DNA of 11,949 nt from Lindgomyces ingoldianus (lineage: Eukaryota; Ascomycota; Dothideomycetes; Pleosporales; Lindgomycetaceae). A program made the position numbers and the translations under genes. The notes below the pieces were generated by a model that worked only from the letters and a program-made list of their open reading frames with translations, did no database searches and was not told where the DNA came from. The stretch is taken from contig NW_022985190.1 in NCBI RefSeq assembly GCF_010093535.1, positions 795,174-807,122 of the forward strand, read 5' to 3'. Positions 1 to 6,697 of the stretch are shown piece after piece. How positions within the stretch are numbered: the first letter of the stretch is position 1; every line of letters begins with the position of its first letter.

Positions 1-8
1 TGCTTATA

Positions 9-51
9 GTCTTCTTCTATAGGCTTCTTCTAATGCAGTCTTCTTCTCTAG
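9..51. repeat. Short imperfect tandem repeat (CTTCTTCT core, 3 units)
   Basis: Three units of about 14-15 bp share a CTTCTTCT core (starting near 9, 23 and 38) with variable spacers. They lie just before the recognisable part of the Gypsy reverse transcriptase. They could be degenerate coding sequence or a small insertion. Confidence 0.4.
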
Positions 52-69
52 AAAGAGTTTAATAAGTGA

Positions 70-2667
70 CTTAAAACAAGCTCCGCTTATGCATTCATTT
101 ATAAACTGTTATAGTATGTTATATTAATTAACTACCTAGACAACTTCTGCATTGCCTATTTAAATAACATTTTTATTTACTTTAAAAATAAGGCAACTTA
201 TATCCTTTATATTAAAAAGGTTTTAAAGAGGCTATAGTAAGCGGAATTATAAGTAAAGATTAAAAAAAGTAAATTTTATGTTACTTAAATAAAGTATTTT
301 AGCTATATACTTTTAAACAAAAAACTAGAGGTTAACCTATAAAAAGTAAAGGTGCTACGTAACTAGTAAGCGCTTACTACTATAATAGGTGTAAAATTCT
401 TTTTAGGCTTTACTAGATTTTATTAATAATTTTTTTTAAAAATTTTTTTATATAGTAAAACTAATTATTACGCTTTAAAGTTCTACTACCTCTTTTATAT
501 AAACTTTAGAGTGTAATATAGCTTTTAAAAAGCTAAAGTCTAAGCTACTAAGAATACCTACACTTTACTATTTTAACTTTATGTTATAAACTAAAATTAA
601 AACTAACACTTTTAATAGAGTAGTAGCAGAAGTCCTATCTTAGGAATATGCTAATAGAAATTAGTGCTTTGTTTTGTTTTATAGTAAAGTCTTATCTAGT
701 TTAGAGCTAAACTAGAAAATACATAATAAAGAGCTATTTATAATTATTATAGCATTTAAATAATAAAAGGCTAAGCTTATATTAGTAATAATAAGCACTC
801 TAGTATATACTAATTATTAGTTATTAAAGTATTTTATAATAACTAAGGTGCTAAATGCTTGTTAGGTCTATTAAGCTAAAAAGTTAGCTTAGTATTACTT
901 CTAAATTAAGTACACCTCTAGTAAGAATAACGCTAGGGCAGACATCTTTAGCTGTTATAAATAAAATTTAAAAAATTTAAAAGCAGCTTAAACTAATAAC
1001 TAGTTAAAGGTCTTACTTAAACTACACTAACTTTACTTTTAAATTAATAAGAAATTAGCCTAGTACTATATTACTTAAATAATAACTTAAGCAACCTTAC
1101 TAAATATTATAAAAGAACTAAACTAGGTTATGTCTTTAAATTTTTTAGAATTAATTAACATATTACTTTAAAAAAATTAAGCCTTTTTTACATAAAAGTA
1201 AAAACTCTTACATTACTATTATTAGATAAGAAATAGACTACTACTTTATGCTAACTATTTATATGTTTTAGTAAACTTACTACTATGTACCTAACTTATC
1301 TAAGAAGTCTATAACTAAGTATCTTTAGCACACTTTAGTGCTACTAAGACCTATTAGTTACTGTTCTAAAAGTACTACTAAAAAAGTATAAAGGCTACTT
1401 ATAAATAATATATATAGAATTACTTTCTTTATTATAAAGCTTATTTAAAATAGACCTAAACTCTAGAGTTTATCTACCTCTTTTTAATTTTTAATTAACT
1501 AATGCAGTACTTATCTATTAACTTTAAGAATTTTTTTAAAAATAAGTCTAGTTATAACTAGATTATAGTTATAATTAATTACATATCTAAATAAGCTATT
1601 TTTATTCCCTGCTATAAAATAATTAACACCTAAAAAATAGCTGCCTTATTTATTTAATAAGTGTACTATTTTAGCTATACACCTAAAACTATTATTTTTA
1701 ACTAGAGACTTTAGTTTATATCTAGTTTCTAGTCTAAATTTTGTTAAATTTTAGGTGTAAAAGTTAAGCTTTTTACCACTTATTATAAAGAAACAGATAG
1801 CTAAATAAAGATTATAAATAAGTATATTAATTAAAGACTAAGGCTTTTTATATTCTTTTACTAAGATAACTAGAGTTCTTTACTACTTTTAATTAATTAG
1901 GCTTAGATAACCTTGCTTTATATAATAATTAAAATGTCTTTACATTAAGTCTTATATAGCTCTAAACTATGTTAAAGCTAGGACTAAAAACATTCTATTG
2001 AACCTATTACAGCTACAGACAAGCTAAATTATAAAGATGCCCTAGCATTAGCAATCTACATACATGCAGCCTAGGAGTTAGCTAAGACCTATATAGAAAA
2101 GGCCTAGGATTAGATATAAACTGTAGTTAACTGCTACTACTAGCTAGTTAACTAGAAAGTTAGCAACATAGTCTACTTAAACACTAAGAACCTAGCTGTT
2201 TAGAGACCTAGCTAAAAACTATCTAAATAATAAAAAAGCCTTTTTAAGGTACTTAAATAAGTTAGAAACTTATACTACTTAAAGCTACTTTTAGAGTTAA
2301 AAATATATAATGTCTTTATACTAAATATAATTTATAAAGACCCCTAGAATCTACTCTTAAAATAAGAACTTTTAAAAACCCCTAGAATTACTATTAATAA
2401 GGTAGAGAAGTAAAAAGTAAAAGAAATACTTACTAGTAAGCTTTACTAAAAAACGCTTAAGTACTAAGTAAAATAAGTAAAACATAACTCTAATCTAGTC
2501 TAGTATAAAGCTTTAAATTTTATAAGTTTTTTTTATAAACTAAAGGCTTTTTATAATAAGCATCTAAATTAGCTAGGACTTTTAAGGGCCTTATATAAGT
2601 AAATTAAGGCTTTTAAAGCTAGTGTAAAAGGCATAAATTACTTAGTAAATAATAAAGTATAAAAGTA
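70..2667 (+). pseudogene. Gypsy pol remnant: RT (C-terminal part), RNase H, integrase, chromodomain
   Basis: The RT active-site box reads Y-L-N-N at 157-168, where intact elements have Y-L-D-D; both Asp codons have become Asn. It is followed by an I-F-I-Y stretch (usual: ILIY). RNase H is visible at about 600-960, including the S-x-V-L-S-S-L-E-x-N-x-x-I-H-x-K-E-L block near 680-745. Integrase spans about 1200-2000. Two catalytic Asp positions read as Asn, but the final K-E-T-D-S block (usual PETDGQ) keeps its Glu near 1790. The integrase C-terminal part (V-Y-L-N-T-K-N-L, R-P-S) lies near 2170-2215. A chromodomain lies at about 2405-2560 (V-K-E-I-L, then L-K-Y). One frameshift sits near 518-527 beside an A run, and there may be another near 100-130. 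From about 530 to 2667 a single frame can be followed, interrupted only by TAA/TAG codons. The start is outside the window. Confidence 0.85.
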
Positions 2668-2688
2668 AAAAGTTAATTTATAGTTATA

Positions 2689-2693
2689 CATAG
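2689..2693. repeat. Target site duplication, left (CATAG)
   Basis: CATAG directly precedes the first TGTAAGG and matches the five bases after the last CCTTACA. This fixes the left border of the inserted element at 2694, so the extra 24-bp unit is part of the insertion. Confidence 0.8.
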
Positions 2694-2741
2694 TGTAAGG
2701 CTGGGATAGCGCTTACGTGTAAGGCCGAGATGGTGCTTACG
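2694..2741 (+). repeat. 24-bp tandem duplication at the head of the 5' LTR
   Basis: Units 2694-2717 and 2718-2741 are both 24 bp, start TGTAAGG and end GCTTACG. They differ at four positions, all transitions. The 3' LTR has only one unit. Each unit carries a GTAAG...CTTAC inverted repeat. The duplication lies in U3, upstream of the TATA box. Confidence 0.8.
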
Positions 2742-2750
2742 TGCGACGGG

Positions 2751-2758
2751 TATATATA
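2751..2758 (+). promoter_or_regulatory. TATA box of the LTR promoter
   Basis: TATATATA lies about 31 bp before position 2782, where complementarity to the primer-binding site begins. That spacing suits transcription starting at or near the self-priming segment. The same box is at 3178-3185 in the 3' LTR. Confidence 0.55.
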
Positions 2759-2781
2759 CTATTCTGTACGCAATAATTAAC

Positions 2782-2796
2782 TGTTAGTTAATTATT
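2782..2796 (+). other. Putative self-primer: predicted 5' end of the element RNA
   Basis: TGTTAGTTAATTATT is the exact reverse complement of the 15 bases at 2848-2862, one base past the 5' LTR. In Tf1/sushi-type elements the first bases of the mRNA fold back on the PBS and are cut by RNase H to become the primer. The position downstream of TATA fits. The transcription start itself is inferred. Confidence 0.6.
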
Positions 2797-2847
2797 CGCA
2801 CCTTTTTAGTTGTATTAGCGTAGTGGTACAGAGCTTTGTCCTTACAT

Positions 2848-2862
2848 AATAATTAACTAACA
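2848..2862 (+). promoter_or_regulatory. Primer-binding site, complementary to the element's own LTR
   Basis: AATAATTAACTAACA starts one base after the 5' LTR, where a retrotransposon PBS belongs. It pairs perfectly over 15 bases with 2782-2796. I see no obvious match to the 3' end of a tRNA (no TGG start). It also lies in a 21-nt loop closed by a 7-bp stem (2837-2843 with 2865-2871). Confidence 0.65.
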
Positions 2863-3023
2863 ACAAGGACAGTCGCGCGTTTGACCCACACCTTAGACAG
2901 CTTTGCCAGTTTTTAGACTAAAACGTGAGGCGGCCTCTTCTGGCGCCACGTTGTAGCTGCTGGGAGGTCTAGTGTGTATGGCTTAGCTGGCGTGGCCACT
3001 GAGCGTTGCGTCGTGTTTATCCC

Positions 3024-3104
3024 GCGCCTCTGGGCCGCAGGTGGTCAGCCTCTGGCCGGTAACCGAGACATGCGCATAGGCGCCTCTGAGCTGCGGGTAG
3101 GTCA
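3024..3104 (+). repeat. Imperfect direct repeat in the internal domain
   Basis: A block at 3024-3047 (starting GCGCCTCTG) recurs at 3080-3104 with three substitutions seen and one inserted base. A shorter pair, GAGACATGCG at 3065-3074 and GGGACATGCG at 3115-3124, lies close by. The internal part is non-coding, so these may be RNA structure or packaging elements, or simple duplication. Confidence 0.5.
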
Positions 3105-3130
3105 TGTGACGCCTGGGACATGCGTCTGCT

Positions 3131-3140
3131 AAGAAGGGGG
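3131..3140 (+). promoter_or_regulatory. Polypurine tract of the small retroelement
   Basis: AAGAAGGGGG is a pure purine run ending four bases before the 3' LTR. It is the expected primer for plus-strand DNA synthesis and sets the element's orientation as +. Confidence 0.75.
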
Positions 3141-3144
3141 ATAA

Positions 3145-3273
3145 TGTAAGGCTGAGATGGTGCTTACGTGCGACGGGTATATATACTATTCTGTACGCAA
3201 TAATTAACTGTTAGTTAATTATTCGCACCTTTTTAGTTGTATTAGCGTAGTGGTACAGAGCTCTGTCCTTACA
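3145..3273 (+). repeat. 3' LTR of the small retroelement (129 bp)
   Basis: Same length and ends as the 5' LTR, with two base differences. It carries TATA at 3178-3185 and the hairpin at 3199-3223, and is followed by the CATAG duplication. The near-identity of the LTRs implies a fairly recent insertion. Confidence 0.85.
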
Positions 3274-3278
3274 CATAG
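3274..3278. repeat. Target site duplication, right (CATAG)
   Basis: CATAG directly follows the 3' LTR and matches 2689-2693. Five-base duplications are usual for Gypsy-type integrases. Confidence 0.8.
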
Positions 3279-3343
3279 TAGTATTACAACTTTATAGACA
3301 TAGTGCTAGGAAGGTCTAATAGTAAGCTATTAGATACTTTTAG

Positions 3344-3411
3344 ACTTTTTTTTTCCTTCTCTACTTTTTTTCCTTTTCTTTCTTTTTTTCTTCTTTTCTT
3401 TTAGACTTTCT
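3344..3411. repeat. Polypyrimidine tract
   Basis: A nearly pure C/T run, mostly T with scattered C, bounded on both sides by copies of CTTTTAGACTT (3337-3347 and 3398-3408). It is low-complexity and could be part of a degraded LTR or a microsatellite. Confidence 0.7.
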
Positions 3412-3912
3412 TTAAACCCCCTCTACTTTATCCTTAACTGCCTAAGAGCGCTATAATGTTTGCCTAAAAGTTAAACACTAGAGCTTCTAGAGCTAAAACC
3501 TAATAAAGCAGCTTAGTGTTTTAGTAGAATAAGGCTACCTAGACACTAGCTGTAGAAAGACTAGCTTTCTAACTCTTTATAACTTACACTACCTACACTA
3601 AGTTCTAAGTAAACTTTAAAACAGCTTTAAAAGCCCTTTTTTTATTCTTTTTACTTTCTACATTTTAGGCTGCTGCCTATAGCTTAAGATAGCTTTAAAG
3701 GACTAAGAATTTTTTCTTATAATATAAAAGAACCTATGTGTGTGTTAGTAAACTATACTTTAGCTATATTAAACTATATTTATATAAAGTTACATTTTTT
3801 ATTATGTAAGGTGTAATACTTATATTTTTTTAATTTAAAAGACTAAAAAGAGAACTTAACTTAAAGGCTATAAGCTAGGGCGTAGGCAGCCTAAAAGTAG
3901 ATAACTTAAAAG

Positions 3913-3926
3913 GCCTCTAAAGAGGC
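3913..3926. repeat. Perfect short inverted repeat
   Basis: GCCTCT-AA-AGAGGC, followed by GA-rich sequence to about 3942. The GA-rich stretch resembles a polypurine tract, but no LTR start could be confirmed after it. Confidence 0.45.
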
Positions 3927-4344
3927 TCTAGAAGAGGGGCAGAGTAGCATAGTAAATTTCTTTAATACTATAATTAGTTAGTAGACTAAGCTATAAAATA
4001 TTAGGTGCATAATAATACTTATAAAGTAAAAATTTAGATAATAGCTAAAAAAAACTAACAACATTAACTAGACTATATAAGTAAAGTAAGTAAACACTTG
4101 TTACTATAAATAATAAATTTACTATATTAATAATAACTACTCTACTAGTTACTACTAAATAAAAACATTATAATAAAAGTATTATATTAGTATTAGGTTT
4201 TTAGTCTAGTTTTTTTTAGTAATAAGGAAATTTTTATTAGAAAGTAGTACTTTGTTATATTCTATCTAAATTAGTTTTAAATTAGTTCTAAATATTTTCT
4301 ATACACTATAGATAAGAACTATTAGCTTATAAAAAAGGGAGTAG

Positions 4345-4634
4345 TATAATAATTCTACAAATTGTTCTATCTTAGGTTGCTTAGACCCTATCTAAAGAGT
4401 CCCTATATTAGCTCTAACTATAACTTTACCTAGTCCCCTGCAGGTACCTCTATTCTCTTATATATTTAGTCGCACCTTGCCTTTATAGCTAGCTTAGTAG
4501 TTTTCTAATATCCTTTTGTATAAGGCCTATAGGTGTTAATGGCATTCCCAGGTTTAGAGTCCCCACGCGCTCCCATATGCCTCTGAGTGGATTCCCACCG
4601 CATTCGGACCCATTGTCTTGCCTGCGCCGTTACA
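4345..4634 (-). repeat. LTR copy 1 (TGTAAC family), - orientation
   Basis: Read on the - strand it starts TGTAACGGCGCAGGCAAG and ends in the position of GTTACA, mutated to ATTATA. It aligns along its full ~290 bp with the copies at 5029 and 5364. The mutated end at 4345 shows C/T and G/A transitions, while the end at 4634 is well preserved with CA and CG intact. I see no clear target duplication (flanks AGTAG and GTATC). It is a solo LTR or LTR fragment. Confidence 0.75.
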
Positions 4635-4864
4635 GTATCAGCCTTAACCCTAACCTAGCCCTAACCCCTGCTGTTACCCCTATTCCCTTATGTATTTAGT
4701 CACACCTTGCTTCTGTAGCTAGCTTAGTAGTTTTCTAATATCCTTTTGTATAAGGCCTATAGGTGTTAATAGCGTTCCTAGGTTCTAAGTCCCCACGCAC
4801 TCCTATATGCCTCTAAGTGGATTCCTACCGCATTTGGACCTATTGTCTTGCCTATGCTGTTACA
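4635..4864 (-). repeat. LTR copy 2 (TGTAAC family), truncated, - orientation
   Basis: It directly abuts copy 1 and has the same orientation. It lacks about the last 60-70 bp of the family (the side at 4635) but keeps the TGTAAC end at 4864. Its variable segment contains several CCCTAA-like words, which align with CTCTAAC-like words in the other copies. Confidence 0.7.
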
Positions 4865-5028
4865 CTAGCTTAGTATGTTTATAAAGCATTATCTAAAGCT
4901 TAAAGTAAAGTTTAAGTATAACTATAACTATAAAAAAGCTTTTTATAAGAATCCTAGAGGAATTTAAAGCTAGTTTAGCCTTATAGAGAATATTAAAGCT
5001 AAGTATAGCATTAGGATAATAACATGTA
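4865..5028. other. Spacer between inverted LTR pairs
   Basis: 164 bp of AT-rich sequence without a recognisable motif. It separates the - oriented copies (1, 2) from the + oriented copies (3, 4), so it would be the loop of a large inverted arrangement. Confidence 0.5.
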
Positions 5029-5320
5029 TGTAACGGCGCAGACAAGACAATGGATCTAAATGCGGTAGGAATCTACTTAGAGGCATATAAGAGAGTGTAG
5101 GGACTTAATAACCTAGGAATACTATTAACACCTATAGGCCTTGTATAAAAAGGATATTAGAAAACTACTAAGCTAGCTAAGAGAAGAGGTGCGACTAAAT
5201 ACTTAGGGGAATAGAGGTACCTGCAGGGGGCAGAGCTGAGTTAGAGTTGAGGGCAATACAGGGACTCTTTAGATAGATTCTAAGCGACCCGAGATGGAAC
5301 GATTTATAAGAATTGTTACA
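5029..5320 (+). repeat. LTR copy 3 (TGTAAC family), + orientation, full length
   Basis: It starts TGTAACGGCGCAGACAAG and ends ATTGTTACA, 292 bp, with canonical TG...CA and a short terminal inverted repeat. A TATA-like TATAAAAAGG occurs near 5145, consistent with a promoter on this strand. The flanks ATGTA (5024-5028) and ATATA (5321-5325) differ by one TG-to-TA type transition. They may be a RIPped target duplication, which would make this a solo LTR. Confidence 0.75.
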
Positions 5321-5363
5321 ATATACAACTTTAACAAGACAGGCTTTATAATAGGCTAGATAT

Positions 5364-5656
5364 TGTAACAGCGCAGGCAAGACAATAGGTTTAAATGTGG
5401 TAGGAATCTACTTAGAGGCATATAGAAGTGCGTGGGGACTTAATAACCTAGGAATTCTATTAACACCTATAGGCCTTGTACAAAAAGATATTAGAAAACT
5501 ATTAAGCTAGCTATAGAGAAGAGGTGCAACTAAATACTTAGAGGAAATAGAGGTAACATGATTTATAAGAATTAAGTTAGGATTAGAGCTAATACAGAGA
5601 CCCTTTGGATAGGTTCTGGACAACCCGAGATGGAACGATTCATGCGAATCGTTACA
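5364..5656 (+). repeat. LTR copy 4 (TGTAAC family), + orientation, full length
   Basis: It starts TGTAACAGCGCAGGCAAG and ends CGAATCGTTACA, 293 bp. The 3' end holds a perfect hairpin, AACGATTC-ATGC-GAATCGTT. Its middle segment (about 5550-5590) differs from copy 3 and contains a sequence like the family's own 3' end (TTTATAAGAATT). No matching target duplication was seen (GATAT and CTAGC). It lies 43 bp after copy 3. Confidence 0.75.
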
Positions 5657-5814
5657 CTAGCAATAGCTGTTTAGAAGATTAGATAAAGTAACTCTGCTAT
5701 CTAAGAGAGTTAAAAGCTCTTCTTATATACACTAAGCTTTAGAACATACTATCTCTAGATCCTAAGCCGCGTCCCAGGCTCTAAGCCCTAGCTAAGGCTC
5801 TTAGTATACACAAC

Positions 5815-5859
5815 ACACTCTATAGGTAAGTTGCGCAGCTGCTTACCTACATAGAGTGT
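5815..5859. repeat. Long imperfect inverted repeat (hairpin)
   Basis: The arm ACACTCTATAGGTAAG (5815-5830) pairs with CTTACCTACATAGAGTGT (5842-5859), with one 2-base bulge and an 11-nt loop that includes the palindrome GCAGCTGC. There are 16 matched pairs. It could be the collapsed ends of a DNA transposon or a structured RNA. Nothing here shows that it terminates a gene. Confidence 0.6.
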
Positions 5860-6177
5860 TAACTTAGCTTATTAGAGCAGCGCTGTGTGTTTACCTAGTG
5901 TTTATGCATATTATGTGTTATTTTTTAGTAATCTGTAATTTTCTAGTGCTTATTGCTGTAGGCAGTGCAATGCTTGTTTCCCTAGGCAGCGTAGGTTACA
6001 TGCGCGCTGTAATTACTATAATAAAGGTAAATAAATTCTTCTATCTTTTAAGCTTCTCTTTATAGATCTAAATAACATGCTATATATAAGTTATTACTTT
6101 TAAGAGCTTTAAAAATAACTTTAAACCTATCTATAATCTCTACTAATATGTGTCTATAGCTTAGCAAAGCTAAAAGA

Positions 6178-6312
6178 TCTGCGCGCGCGCGTGCTGCTGT
6201 CTTGCAGGGCCGCGCCGCCCACAAGCTAGCGCCCACCTCCCGCAAGCCTGCGCCTACCACCCCCCGCCAGCCTCCCCCTAGTGCGCTCCGCGCGCAGTCC
6301 TGTCTAGGCTGC
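6178..6312. other. GC-rich island in AT-rich DNA
   Basis: It begins with an alternating GC run (about 6181-6190) and continues with C-rich sequence that includes several C3-C6 runs (about 6233-6290). CG dinucleotides are abundant, in sharp contrast to both sides. The - strand has four G runs of three or more, but with long loops, so quadruplex potential is weak. Confidence 0.6.
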
Positions 6313-6627
6313 ATAAAGAGTGCGCTTATAAGGCGCTTTAATAAAAAGTGCTATAATTCTACTAATAGCAGATTACATTGCTAGCGCTGTTCCTCTAGAC
6401 ACAGCTGCCTCCCTCTATAAGCCTTATAGTAGTGTGTAGAGTAATCTAGTTTTTAACTTATTTATAGTCCCCTTGTTACTATTATCTAAGCGCAGCGTCT
6501 TACTGTAGCTTTTGTTGTAGAGAATAAGCAGGTAAGCTTTTTTATAAAGATTATACGTTATACCTTAAATTAGACTAATAAGCTATAGACTATGCTTTAG
6601 CTGTAGCTAGCTATTTAAGCTCTACTT

Positions 6628-6697
6628 AAAAAAAAGTGTAGTAAAGAAGGTAGAGAAGGTAGAAAAGAAGAAGGTAGTAAAGAAGAAAGAGAGAGAG
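6628..6697. repeat. Polypurine (GA-rich) microsatellite at the Copia border
   Basis: An A/G run with few T, made of GAAGGTAGA-like words and ending GAGAGAGAG directly at the Copia LTR. It lies outside the element's LTR end, so it is flanking DNA and the insertion target, not the element's own PPT. Confidence 0.65.

Larger units (their letters stand above)
1..2688 (+). mobile_element. Ty3/Gypsy chromodomain retrotransposon, 3' half of the internal region, RIP-degraded
   Basis: The + strand encodes, in the order typical of Gypsy elements, the end of reverse transcriptase, RNase H, integrase and a chromodomain. The order RT, RNase H, then integrase separates it from Copia. The left end is cut by the window edge, so gag, protease, most of RT and the 5' LTR are not seen. 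The right end is placed at the target duplication of the small element at 2694-3273, which landed just after the pol reading frame. No 3' LTR could be recognised with confidence further right. Base composition is extreme: CAA/CAG codons have become TAA/TAG, as expected from RIP. The element must be dead. Confidence 0.85.
2718..2846 (+). repeat. 5' LTR of the small retroelement (129 bp)
   Basis: The ends are TGTAAGG and CCTTACA, a perfect 7-bp terminal inverted repeat with canonical TG...CA. Inside are a TATA box (2751-2758) and a perfect hairpin with 11-bp arms (2772-2782 and 2786-2796) around a GTT loop. It matches the 3' LTR except at two positions, both C/T. Confidence 0.85.
2694..3273 (+). 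mobile_element. Small non-autonomous LTR retroelement (TRIM-like), self-priming layout
   Basis: Two near-identical 129-bp direct repeats (2718-2846 and 3145-3273, 2 differences) begin TGTAAGG and end CCTTACA. They flank a 298-bp internal part that has no open frame worth calling. A polypurine tract (3131-3140) precedes the 3' LTR, and a primer-binding site (2848-2862) follows the 5' LTR. The whole is flanked by a perfect 5-bp duplication, CATAG. This is the architecture of a terminal-repeat retrotransposon in miniature, which needs RT, RNase H and integrase from another element. The strand follows the PBS-to-PPT direction and the TATA box. It is rich in GC with CA and TG intact, unlike the RIPped Gypsy it sits beside, so it arrived after RIP or was too short to trigger it. 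I do not recognise the family name. Confidence 0.85.
3279..4344. other. Non-coding AT-rich repeat debris
   Basis: About 1.07 kb with no readable gene on either strand. It starts in what was Gypsy 3' untranslated sequence; once the small insertion is removed it joins 2688. A 3' Gypsy LTR should lie here. A TAGTAAG near 3320 after a purine-rich stretch and a GTTACA near 3787 could be its RIPped ends, but this is weak. The part from about 3830 to 4340 is TA-rich with no family motif that I can name. Confidence 0.5.
5657..6627. other. Non-coding region between repeats
   Basis: About 970 bp, partly RIP-like, with more CG and CA left than in the two pol genes. It holds a hairpin (5815-5859) and a GC-rich island (about 6178-6312), each listed separately. 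A minus-strand frame of 84 codons (6060-6314) crosses the GC island, but its composition follows the DNA and it shows no family motif. I call no gene here. Confidence 0.5.

Noticed and set aside
2766..2867. Spliceosomal intron in the small element (GTACGC donor, AACTAAC branch, AAG acceptor)
   Set aside because: The branch-like sequence is explained by the self-priming site, the donor is weak, and there is no coding sequence to splice.
3320..3790. 3' LTR of the Gypsy element
   Set aside because: TAGTAAG and GTTACA are possible mutated ends, but there is no second LTR in the window to compare with and no convincing polypurine tract before it.
4641..4672. Telomere-like CCCTAA words
   Set aside because: They are imperfect, and they align with CTCTAAC-like words at the same place in the other LTR copies. 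They are therefore a variant of the LTR, not an interstitial telomere array.
5195..5380. 61-codon open frame on the - strand
   Set aside because: It crosses from LTR copy 3 through the spacer into copy 4. It is a chance frame in repeats.
6060..6314. 84-codon open frame on the - strand
   Set aside because: It runs from the GC-rich island into AT-rich DNA. Its residues follow the base composition (Arg/Ala-rich, then Ile/Leu/Lys-rich) and it shows no domain or signal peptide.
6202..6384. 60-codon open frame on the + strand
   Set aside because: It lies opposite the other frame across the same GC island. It is Pro/Ala/Arg-rich from C-rich DNA and has no recognisable motif.
6628..6697. Polypurine tract of a + strand element ending at 6698
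   Set aside because: The adjoining LTR has its own GAGGGGGTG tract on the other side, and the internal domains read on the - strand. The GA-rich run is therefore flanking DNA.
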